A stretch of 64,000 bases of DNA from Hydrogenophaga sp. Its GTDB lineage: Bacteria; Pseudomonadota; Gammaproteobacteria; Burkholderiales; Burkholderiaceae_C. Of the stretch, positions 33,301-43,100 are shown in pieces. Both the position numbers and the translations under genes were made by a program. Positions within the stretch are counted from its first letter, which is position 1. Every line of letters begins with the position of its first letter. The stretch is from positions 1-64,000 of the forward strand of contig NZ_JAHBZK010000019.1 of assembly GCF_019635465.1 (NCBI RefSeq), written 5' to 3'. The notes under the pieces are model-generated. The model was not told where the DNA came from, did not search any database, and saw only the letters and a program-made list of their open reading frames with translations.

Positions 33301-36300
33301 GCTGCCATCGCCGGTCTACATGGAAATGGCTCGGGCGGCCATCGCTGCACATAGCAACGCTCAGGCCGTGGAACTGCGCGACTTCGTCGTGCGTCGTGCA
33401 CAGTCGGTCGAAGGTGACCAGCCGGTGCAGGTACAGCTCGCGGTCGGCGAGGCGGTTGATGGGGTGTCCTCATTGCGTATCGCTGTGCGCGACGCCGAGG
33501 GTGCGCCATGGCAGACCAGCGCGACGGCGCAGGCTTGCGCCTGTGGTGTTCCGGCGCGCGCTGCGCCCTCGCTCTCGTTGCTGACCGGGCGTGTCACCGA
33601 GCAGGTGCCTGTCGAGACCTACTACCAATGGCTGCAAGGGCTGGGACTGGAGTTCGGCCCGCTGTTTCGCGGCGTGGGCGAAATACGCCGCGCCGATGGT
33701 GAGGTGCTGGCCCGCATGCAATGGCCCGAGGCACTGCAAGCCGAGCCTGACCTGCAGTGGCACCCGGCCAGGCTGGATGCCTGCTTTCACGTGATCGGTG
33801 CAGCTCTGCCCGATCGGGGCAACGGTCTGGAGCAGGCATTCTTGCTGCTCCAGATCGAGCGCGTCCGCTGGTACCGTGCACCCGGGCGTGCCTGCTGGAA
33901 CCACGTGCGACTGCGCACGCTGACGGACACGGGGCTCGCTGAAAGGGAAACCTTTGGCGCCGACATGGTCCTGTTCGACGACGACGGTACGGTGCTTGCC
34001 GAGTTCGATGGCATGCACTTCAAGCGGGCACATCCGCAGGCTCTGATGTCGCAGACTCAGGTGCCGGTGGCGGTGCAGCGCATGCTGCATCGAATCGCCT
34101 GGCGAGAAGTGCCCGCGCCGGGGGCGGTCGCCGTGTCGGTGGCCTCGATTGCCGAGGCCGTGATGCCGCGTTTGCACACGCTCGCCGCCGAGCACGACCT
34201 CGACAGCTACGCAGATTTCCTGCCTCGCCTGGACACACTTGCCGCCGAGCATGTGTTGCAGGCCTTGCAAAGGCTTGGAGCGTCGACCGATGAAGGGGAG
34301 GACCTGGGCGACGTTGCCACACTGGCCGCTCGCCTGGGCGTGCTGGCGCGCCACCACCGTCTGCTTGAGCGCATGCTGGCCATGCTGGTGGAGGATGGTG
34401 TCCTTGTGCGTCAGGCGGACTCGTATGTGGTGGCCCACTGGCGGACGCCTGCGCCGCAGGCCATGCACGCGGAATTGAGCGAACGCTTCCCGCAGGGCAG
34501 CGCCGAGATCGACCTCACCATGCGCTGCGCAGGTGAGCTCGCGGCCGTGTTGCGCGGCCAGACCGATCCGCTGGGCCTGCTGTTCCCGGGCGGCTCGCTG
34601 GCCGACACCGAGCGCCTGTACCAGTACTCGCCGCCAGCGCAGGTATACAACGGTGTGATCGCCGATGTGCTCGCCGCCATTGCCAGGAGCTGGGCAGCGG
34701 GGCGGCCGCTGCGCGTGCTTGAAATCGGTGCCGGGACTGGCAGCACGACCCACCATGTGTTGTCGCGACTGCCGCAGGTGATGCTCGAGTACACCTTTAC
34801 CGATGTGTCGCCGCTGTTTCTGCACCGAGCGCGCGAGAAGTTCGGCGAGGCCGCCTTCATGCGGTACGCGGTACTCGACATTGGTCGCCCACCGGCCGAC
34901 CAGGGTTTTGTCGAGCGTGGCTACGACGTGGTCATCGGCGCGAATGTCTTGCATGCCACGCCCGACCTGGACGTGACCTTGGGCCATGTCAACCGGTTGT
35001 TGGCACCGGGCGGCACTTTGGTGCTGCTGGAAGGGACGACCCCCCAACGCTTTGGCGACCTGACGGTGGGTTTGCTCGATGGCTGGTGGGCCTACACCGA
35101 CACCCATCGGCGCAGCTATGCCCTCATGGAGCGCGAGGGCTGGCTGGAGTTGTTGCGCCAGCACGGACTCGCGGACGCCACTGCGCTGCCTGGCAACACG
35201 CAGCACCCTGTGCTGCAACAGCAGGCCGTGTTCGTTGCCCGCATGCCGCAAGTGCCGGTCGAGCGTACGGCACGGCGCTGGCTGATCGTGCCCGACACAA
35301 GCGGCCATGCACTACCACTGGCCGTCGCATTGCAGGCGAGGGGCGATCAGGCCAAGGTGCTGGCCGATGGCGGTCCCTCCCTGGCGCTGGCGCTGGCCGA
35401 GCCCGACACCTGGGATGGCGTGGTTCAACTGCAGGCGCTGGACGCGAAGCTGCACGACGATATGTCGGTGTCTGCTTTGGAGCAAGCGCAGCAGACGCTC
35501 ATTGGCGGGGTGCTTGCCACCGTTCAGACGCTGAGCGCGCGATCGGCCGCCCATGCGCCACGCTTGTGGATCATTACCCGTGGCGCGCAGGCCACGTGCG
35601 CCGACGAGCCCGCTGATCCATCGCAGGCCACGGCATGGGGACTGAGCCATGTCGTTTCCGTTGAGCACCCCGAATTGCGCTGTGCCCGCCTGGATCTGGA
35701 CCCCGGTGCAAGCGGCGAGGATTCGCTGGCCAGGGTAGTGGAGGAGTTGCAGGCCGACGCGGCTCAGGATCAGATCGCTTGGCGCGGTGCCTCCCGTTTT
35801 GTGCGACGCCTGGTGCACCATGAAGGCATTCCATCGACAGCGGGTCAGGTGAGGATCGATGCCGGGTCGAGCTACCTGATCACCGGTGGCCTGCGTGGCC
35901 TGGGTCTGCGGGTAGCCGAGTGGATGGTTGAGCAAGGCGCGCGTCATCTGATCCTGATGGGCCGTCAGGTGCCGGACCAGCGGGCCAGCACCGTGCTGGA
36001 CCGCTTGCAGGCCCGTGGCGTCAAGGTGCTGGCTGTTCAGGGAGACGTGTCGGTACGCGCTGATCTGCAGCGCGTACTGGCTGAAGCTGCCGCAGTGATG
36101 CCATCGCTGGTGGGTGCGGTGCACGCAGCAGGGGTGCTTGACGATGGGGTGATCGCATCCCTCTCCTGGTCCCGGTTTGCGACGGTCATGGGGCCCAAGG
36201 TGCTGGGTAGCTGGAACTTGCATACGCTCTGCCCGCAACTGCAGTTTCTCGTGCTGTTTTCCTCCGGCGCTTCGGTGGCTGGGTCGCCCGGCCAGGCCAA

Positions 36301-37126
36301 CCACGCTGCTGCCAACGCCTTTGAGGACGCGCTGGCCTGGTACCGCCAGTCGCAAGGGCTGCCTACAGTGAGCATCAATTGGGGCCCTTGGGCCGACATC
36401 GGCGCAGCCGCCGATCGGCACCTGGAGCGCCCAGGGTCCTTGCGCGCCATCACGCCTGTTGAGGGTTTGGCGGCGCTGGCCTATGCCATGCGCCAGACGA
36501 CCGCGGGCGCGCTCTTTGCTCACGCGCAGCTTGCAGCGCTCGACAGCGACTGGCGCCACCTGGCGGCACAGCGAGCCGAAGGCGCCGCCGTGGCGCCGCT
36601 CTTCGACGAGCTGCTTCGCGATCTGGCACCGTCGAACAAGACACAAGCCCGGCCGCAAAGCGCAGAAGCGGCGGTGACTTCGCTGCGCGATCGATTGGCC
36701 GCAGCGGCGCCCAACCGGCGACGCACGCTGTTGCGCGACCATGTGCGTCAGCTCACGGTCAAGGTTCTGGGTGTTCAGCGCGGTGAAGAGCTTGACGTCA
36801 CGGAACCCCTGCGCCAGCTGGGCCTGGACTCGCTGATGGCGGTCGAGTTGCGTAACTTGCTCGGTCAGTCGGTCGGACGCACGCTGCCAGCTACATTGAC
36901 TTTCGATCACCCGTCGGTGGCGGCGCTCACCGAATGCCTGGCGTGTGAGGTGTTTGCCGATCTCATGAATGCACCGGACTCGCCGGCTGCGCGTCCGACA
37001 GCGTCGCCAGCCCCGGTACCCGAGGCTGCCACCGTCGCCGAATCGTTTGACGACTTGTCTGAAGATGAACTTGCCCAGCAGTTGCTGCGTCGCCTCGACG
37101 GACTGGGCCCGGAGGAAGTACTGTGA
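30374..37126 (+). CDS. Type I PKS, module 5: KS-AT-DH-cMT-KR-ACP
   Basis: 2250 aa from the ATG at 30374; an upstream in-frame ATG at 30254 lies within the previous gene. The N-terminal coil FSPKRLALLADQLQSRVLAL is the docking element. KS Cys213; AT Ser664 with HAFH (malonyl). The DH has H969 in HxxxGxxxxP and D1135 in DACFH, the DxxxH variant. The cMT has VLEIGAGTGSTT at about 1448. The KR begins near 1832, has VLDD, and carries His1977 in place of the catalytic Tyr ([11 protein letters not shown]). No ER lies between cMT and KR. ACP Ser2153 is in GLDSL. The predicted product is a 2-methyl-2-enoyl thioester if the KR works. The C-terminal LSEDELAQQLLRRL is the docking tail. The TGA overlaps the following GTG start (GTGA). 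Confidence 0.96.
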   Translation: MSDFLERISHFSPKRLALLADQLQSRVLALEGELAKGSSRDPIAIVGIGCRFPGGADTPEGFWEQLRDGVDAITEVPAQRWAINDYFDPDPDAAGRMNTRWGGFVGDVDGFDPHFFGISPREARSMDPQQRLLLEVTWRALEHAGIAADRIEGSRTGVFVGMSAGDYFQMLRDGGAEHFDAYTASGIAHSIASGRLSYVLGARGPSLSIDTACSSSLVAIHEAVQSLRRGECDAALAGGVNLILTPDVSVALSRAHMMAPDGRCKAFDARADGFVRSEGCAVLVLKRLADAKADGDRIVALIRGSAINQDGRSNGLTAPNGPSQEAVLRDALADAGVQPAQVGFVEAHGTGTSLGDPIEVQALARVLGEGRAAQHPLLIGSVKANVGHMEAAAGVGGVVKLAMALRHGQVPGQLHLSSLNPYIPWDELAVRVPTALSPWPEVSTGPRIGGVSSFGFSGTNVHLVLEEAPEPAPFEPADGADRTQHLLALSARSDVALRALASVHADALDGTSLADLAFSAHTGRAHFPHRLTVVAASAHDAAQALRAHAAGTDAPGAVAAVAGPRAPRVAFLFTGQGAQYVGMSRGLYETEPVFRRELDRCAAWLDTRLSRPLLPVLFGLQPDAAADALDDTAFTQPALFALEYALARLWMSWGVRPSMVMGHSVGEYVAACIADVLTLEEALLLISERGRLMGQLPRNGAMLSIAADEARVQGLIAGLSDALSIAAVNGPHSVVISGLASAVEAVELQCRADGLETTRLKVSHAFHSPLMEPMLAEFAQVVSTVQLRSPRIALISNLNGRPAAAEITQPAYWCEHVRAAVRFAPAVQAMVEAGVGAFLEIGPHPVLVGMGQDCVPQGEGTWLASLRRGRDDTEQMLGSLACLYGLGVAIDWVAFDSGRARQRVPVPHYPFQRERFWAPDDHTNSRIRGADRVAQAPGLPGREIAQSLTPDRLVEAHLGPSLQPWLSDHRILGTVLLPSPVYMEMARAAIAAHSNAQAVELRDFVVRRAQSVEGDQPVQVQLAVGEAVDGVSSLRIAVRDAEGAPWQTSATAQACACGVPARAAPSLSLLTGRVTEQVPVETYYQWLQGLGLEFGPLFRGVGEIRRADGEVLARMQWPEALQAEPDLQWHPARLDACFHVIGAALPDRGNGLEQAFLLLQIERVRWYRAPGRACWNHVRLRTLTDTGLAERETFGADMVLFDDDGTVLAEFDGMHFKRAHPQALMSQTQVPVAVQRMLHRIAWREVPAPGAVAVSVASIAEAVMPRLHTLAAEHDLDSYADFLPRLDTLAAEHVLQALQRLGASTDEGEDLGDVATLAARLGVLARHHRLLERMLAMLVEDGVLVRQADSYVVAHWRTPAPQAMHAELSERFPQGSAEIDLTMRCAGELAAVLRGQTDPLGLLFPGGSLADTERLYQYSPPAQVYNGVIADVLAAIARSWAAGRPLRVLEIGAGTGSTTHHVLSRLPQVMLEYTFTDVSPLFLHRAREKFGEAAFMRYAVLDIGRPPADQGFVERGYDVVIGANVLHATPDLDVTLGHVNRLLAPGGTLVLLEGTTPQRFGDLTVGLLDGWWAYTDTHRRSYALMEREGWLELLRQHGLADATALPGNTQHPVLQQQAVFVARMPQVPVERTARRWLIVPDTSGHALPLAVALQARGDQAKVLADGGPSLALALAEPDTWDGVVQLQALDAKLHDDMSVSALEQAQQTLIGGVLATVQTLSARSAAHAPRLWIITRGAQATCADEPADPSQATAWGLSHVVSVEHPELRCARLDLDPGASGEDSLARVVEELQADAAQDQIAWRGASRFVRRLVHHEGIPSTAGQVRIDAGSSYLITGGLRGLGLRVAEWMVEQGARHLILMGRQVPDQRASTVLDRLQARGVKVLAVQGDVSVRADLQRVLAEAAAVMPSLVGAVHAAGVLDDGVIASLSWSRFATVMGPKVLGSWNLHTLCPQLQFLVLFSSGASVAGSPGQANHAAANAFEDALAWYRQSQGLPTVSINWGPWADIGAAADRHLERPGSLRAITPVEGLAALAYAMRQTTAGALFAHAQLAALDSDWRHLAAQRAEGAAVAPLFDELLRDLAPSNKTQARPQSAEAAVTSLRDRLAAAAPNRRRTLLRDHVRQLTVKVLGVQRGEELDVTEPLRQLGLDSLMAVELRNLLGQSVGRTLPATLTFDHPSVAALTECLACEVFADLMNAPDSPAARPTASPAPVPEAATVAESFDDLSEDELAQQLLRRLDGLGPEEVL

Positions 37127-40100
37127 GTGAACAACGGCCTGGCGTCGACCATGCGGCGCTGCTCAAGCGCTCCCTGGTCGCCATCGACCAACTCAAGGCC
37201 CGCTTGGCGGCCGTCGAGGCGTCACGCAGCGAGCCCATCGCGATCATCGGCATCGGCTGCCGCTTTCCTGGAGGTGTGGACTCACCCGAGGCGTTCTGGA
37301 CCTTGCTCCACAGTGGCCGAGATGCAGTGACCGAAGTGCCCCCGCATCGCTGGGATGTCGAGCGCTACTACGACGCCAACCCGGACGTTGTTGGCAAGAG
37401 CTACACGCGCTGGGGTTCGTTTGTCGATGACGTCGATCGCTTCGATGCGCCTTTCTTCGGCATATCGCCACGCGAGGCAGTCAGCCTGGATCCTCAGCAG
37501 CGCTTGCTGCTGGAGGTGACCTGGGAGTCGCTGGAGCGCGCTGGTATTGCACCCTCGTCGCTTGCGGGCTCACGCACCGCTGTGTACATGGGCATCACCA
37601 CTGGCGACTACGCAGGGCTCATGAACGAGGAGCGTGGTCTGGGCAACGGTGACGCCTACACACCATCCGGCACGGCACACAGCGTGGCCGCAGGGCGGTT
37701 GTCCTATTTCCTCGGTCTGCATGGTCCCAACGTTGCGATCGATACGGCCTGTTCATCATCTCTCGTGGCGATCCACTGGGGCATCCAGTCGTTGCGCAAC
37801 GGCGAGACCGATCTCGCACTTGCCGGCGGGGTGAACCTGACCTTGTCACCCGATGGGTCCATCCTGACCTCGCGCGCGCGCATGATGTCTTTCGACGGCC
37901 ACTGCAAGACCTTCGACGCCAAGGCCGATGGCTATGTCCGCGGTGAAGGTTGCGGCGTGCTCGTGCTCAAGCGTTTGTCTGACGCACGTCGGGATGGCGA
38001 CCGCGTTCTGGCTGTCCTGCGTGGCTCTGCGCTCAATCAGGATGGACGCAGCAGCGGCCTGACGGCACCCAACGGTGCGGCACAGGAGGCCGTGATCCGC
38101 GATGCGCTGGCCAATGCGCGGCTGCAGCCCGCAGATATTGGCTACGTCGAGGCCCATGGCACCGGCACGCCGCTGGGCGATCCCATTGAAGTAAAGGCCC
38201 TGCATCAGGTTTATGGGCGAGAGCGAACCGGGGGCAAGCTCTTGCTGGGGTCGGTCAAGACCAATATTGGTCACCTGGAAGCCGCTGCCGGCGTGGCCGG
38301 TGTCATCAAAGTGGTGATGGCGTTGCAGCACGCGACCATCCCCCCGCACCTTCACCTGAAGAACCCCAATCCGCTGATTGCCTGGGATCAGTATCCGATC
38401 CAGGTGCCGACTGTTCCAACGCCCTGGCCGCGCGAAGGCGCCGCGCCGCGCCGTGCGGCCGTGAGTTCGTTCGGCTTCAGCGGTACCAATGCCCACATGG
38501 TGATCGAGGAAGCGCCGACGCACGATGTGACCAGCGAGACGGGTGTGCGCGCCGAGCATCTGTTTGTACTGTCGGCGCAGACGCCGTCGGCACTGACCGA
38601 ACAGGCTCGCCGCCTGGCCGATGCGCTGGCGGCCGACCCTTCTCTGGCGCCAGGTCCGGTAGCCGCCACCTTGGCACTGGGGCGCTCGCATTTTGTCGAG
38701 CGCCTGGCGACTGTGGCTGGCAGCACCGAGGAGCTGCGTTCGCAATTGCGCAGCTTTGTTGATGCAACCGACGCCGACGATGCGGTCCTGCCGGGGGGTC
38801 TGGTGCGGTCGCGCGCTTCGCTTGGCGCCGCACCCGAGGTGGTGTTCATGTTCACTGGACAGGGCGCGCAGTACCTGGACATGGGGCGTCAGTTGTACGA
38901 GCAGGAACCCGTGTTTCGCGCCGCGATGGACGAATGCGACCGGCTCGCGTCGCCGCACCTGCCTCAGGGTCTGCTGCAGACCATGTTTGGGCAGGAAGCA
39001 GACCGTCTGGACGACACGGCGTTCACCCAGCCGTCGCTGTTTGCCATCGAATACTCGCTGGCCCAGTTGTGGCGCTCCTGGGGCGTTGAGCCAACCGGTG
39101 TGATGGGGCACAGCGTCGGCGAATACGTCGCGGCCTGCGTCGCAGGCGTGTTCAGCCTCGAAGACGGCCTGCGCCTGATTGCCGAGCGGGGCCGGCTCAT
39201 GAGTGCGCTGCCACGCGACGGCGGCATGGCTGCGGTTTTTGCCGATGAGGCCACCGTGCGCGAGGCCATCGCTGGCGCCGGCAGTGCGCTGTCCATTGCC
39301 GCCGTCAACGGCCCGCAGAACACCGTGATCTCAGGTCGCATGGATGCTTTGCAGGCCGCACTGGCCTGGCTCCAGAACAAAGGCATCGAGGCGCAGGCGT
39401 TGAGCGTGTCCCATGCCTTTCACTCGCCTCTGATGGAACCCATGCTCGAGGCCTTCCGCTCGGTGGTGGCCGGGGTCGAACTACGTCCGCCCGGCATCGA
39501 CCTGGCGTCCAACCTCAGTGGCTCGCTGGCGGGCGAGGAGCTCTGCCAGCCCGACTACTGGTGTCGCCACATCCGCGATGCGGTGCGGTTCGACGATGGC
39601 ATCGTGGCCATGCAGCAAGCTGGCTATCGGGTCTTTCTGGAAGTGGGGCCATCGCCCACGCTTGTGAACATGGCGCAGCGTGGCAGCGGCGCGGCCGACG
39701 CGACCTGGATCGCTTCCCTGCGCAAGGGGCGTGTTGACACGCGTTGTCTGCTTGACGGCCTGGGCCGTTTGCACGCGCGCGGCGTGCCGGTGCGTTGGCC
39801 CGCTGTGCTGGGTGAGGCAATGGCGCGCCGACGTGTCAACCTGCCAACGTATGCGTTCCAGCGCGAGCGGTACTGGTTCGAGCCGACGGGGCGCCCTGGC
39901 GGCGCCTCCCTGGCCGCCACTCGCAGCGGGCATCCGCTGCTCGGTGGACAGGTGCCAAGCCCGCTGTCCATCTTTCAGAACGACATCGACCTGTCCACCC
40001 AGCCCTGGCTCAAGGACCACCGCATTTTCGAATTCACACTGTTCCCCGGCACAGGGTTCCTGGAGCTGGCGCAGATTGCAGCACGTGAAGTATCTGGTGT

Positions 40101-43100
40101 GCAGAACATCGGCTTGGTGGACGTGGTGATCCGCGAAGGGCTGCCGTTGCCCGACGAAGGTCACCGCACCGTGCAGGTGATCGTGCAGCCGCCCGAGGGC
40201 GGTCTGCAGCAGGTGCGCGTGTACAGCATGGTCAAACCGGCACATACCGGCGCTGCGGAGGTGGAGTGGAAGCTGCACGTGAGCGCAGCCTTCGCCGTGA
40301 CCCCTTTGGCCGCGCCAGCCATGGTTCAGCGCGCGTCGCTGCTGGGCGAAGCGGCGACAAGGCACGACGTTCAGGACTACTACGAGCGTCTGGCTATGCA
40401 AGGCGCGCACTATGGACCGGCATTTCGCTGCATCACCGCCGTCGAGTCTGAAGGTCCGTCGGTGCTGGGTCGTGTCGCGTTGCCTGCGGAGTTGGCCGCG
40501 TCGGCCACGTCGTATCTGGTGCATCCGGCATTGCTCGATGCCTGCCTGCAACTGGTGGGGATTGGACTGCCCTGGGGAACCGGATCGGGGCAGGACACTT
40601 CCGGGGATGACTTGTGCGTACCGGTAGGAATGGGCAGCTATGCGGTGCACCGTGCGGGCCAGGCGATGGCCTGGTGTCACGTCCAGGTGGAACCCGCGCC
40701 GGCCGATGCCGATGTGGTTCGTGGTGACGTGACGCTCTTCAATGACGACGGTTCGGTAGTGGCCGAGTTGCGCGGTCTCGAACTGCGCCGCGTCACTCGC
40801 GCGGCACTGCAGCGGGCCATGTCGGGCTCTGCACCGCCAGCGGAATGGGCCTTTGAGTCGGTCTGGCAGAGCGTTCCGTTGGCGCAGACGCCAGCAACTC
40901 ATGCGACCGGGCGTTGGTTGGTGCTGGCCGACGAAAGCGGCGTCGGTCAGGCTCTTGCGGCCCGTCTGCAAGGTGACGGCGCCACTGTGGCGCTGATCGG
41001 GCGTGGCGAGTCGGTCGGCGCGCCAGGTCCGGGAGTCTGGCGCGTGGATGCCGACGATGCTGCTCAGCTGCGACGGGCCGTGGAAGAGGCTTTGCGTGCC
41101 GAAGGTCCCGCGCTGCAGGGCATCGTCCTCGCCTGGAGCCTTGCCGCGCCCGAGGGCGAGGACACGCTGCAGGCCCGGCACCTGCGCTTGCTCGATGACA
41201 TGCTGCGTGTGGTGCGCTCGCTTGGCGACGTGCCCGGAGCCCGACTGTGGTGGCTCACGCGTGGAGCGCAAGCAGTGGCGGGGTCGCAGGTCGACCTGCT
41301 GCAAGCTCCGCTGTGGGGCCTTGGTGGGGTGTTCGCGTCGGAGTACCCGGCATTGCGCTGTGCCCGTGTCGATCTCGACCCGGTGCGCCGTGAGGATGAA
41401 CCAGTCCTGCTGATGGCCACCATCGTGGGCGGCGATGTCGAGGACCGCGTGGCTCTGCGCGGTGGAGAACGCTATGTCGCGCGATTGCAGCCCGGCGAGT
41501 TTGTGCCCGAGCCCCGACCATTGTTGCTGGACATCACGGAGCGTGGCTCGCTTGATCGCCTGGCGCTGGTCGAGGTGCCTCGCCCCGCACCTGGCCCGGG
41601 GCAGGTCGAAATCCGCGTTCATGCCACGGGCTTGAACTTTCGCGACGTTCTCAATGCCCTGGGCATGTACCCGGGCGACCCTGGACCACTGGGCAATGAA
41701 TGTGCGGGGGTCATCAGCGCCGTTGGCGAGGGCGTCACCGATCTCGCTGTTGGCGATGAGGTGGTCGCCATGGTGGATCGCAGTTTTGCCACCTGGGTCA
41801 TTGCACCGGCCGTGATGGCCGTTCTCAAGCCGCCGGGCATGACCTTTGCCGAAGCGGCAACCATCCCCGTCACGTTTCTCACTGCCGAATACGCCTTGCG
41901 TCACCTGGCGGGCATGAAGAAGGGCGACCGAGTGCTGGTGCACGCGGTCACCGGCGGTGTGGGCATGGCCGCGCTGCAACTGGCTCGGCGCGCCGGTGCG
42001 GAGGTGTTTGGTACGGCAGGGTCGCCAGCCAAGCGGGCACTGGCACGCGAACTGGGGGCGCACCATCTGGCGGACTCTCGATCGTTGAGCTTCGCAGAGG
42101 ATGTCATGCGCGACACCAACGGTGAGGGCGTGGACATCGTGCTGAACTCGCTGGCCGGCGACTTCATCCCCGAGAGTTTGCGCATGCTGCGTCGTGGCGG
42201 CCATTTCATCGAGATCGGCAAGACCGGTATCTGGGATGCGGCCACGGTCGCGGAATCATTCCCGGGCGTTCACTATCACCCGCTCTACCTTGGCGAGGTT
42301 GCGGCTGCGCGCCCTGAGTTTGTGCGCGACATGCTCAGGGATCTGTTGGCCGACTTCGAGCGCGGCGTGCTCAAGCCGCTGCCGCACAAGCTGTACCCCA
42401 TCGAGCGCGCCGAGCAGGCCTTCCGCTTCATGGGGCAGGGACATCACGTCGGAAAGCTGGTGATCACCCAACACGAGGCGCCTGTCATTCGTGGGGATGC
42501 AAGCTACCTCGTCACTGGTGGCCTGAGTGGCCTGGGTCTTGTCACTGCACGTTGGCTCGCCAGCGAGGGAGCGCGCCACCTGGTATTGGTCGGGCGTCGC
42601 GATCCCACGCCTGAGGCTCAGGCCGGCATCGACGCGCTGGTCAGTGAGGGTGTGCAGGTGCGTGTGGCCCGTTGTGATGTCGCAGATGCCGCCCAGGTGC
42701 AGGCGCTGGTTCACAGCCTTGCCTCAGGGGGGCCCCGGCTTCGCGGCGTGATGCACGCCGCCGGGGTGATCGACGATGGCATGCTGGCTGAACTCGATAT
42801 CGGGCGCTTTGCACCCGTGATGGCTCCCAAGGTTCAAGGTACCTGGAACCTGCATCAGGCCACGCTCCCTCTCGCCCTGGACTTCTTTGTCTGTTTCTCC
42901 TCGGGAGCCGCGCTGATGGGTTCACCCGGGCAGGGCAACTACGCAGCGGCCAACGCGTTCATGGACGCGCTGGCCAGCGTGCGCCGCGAGCAAGGTCAAC
43001 ACGCACTGAGCATCAACTGGGGCAGTTGGTCCGAGGTCGGCATGGCGGCTGGTCTGGGCGAGTTGCATCACCGCCGCTGGGCATCCATGGGGCTGGGCAT

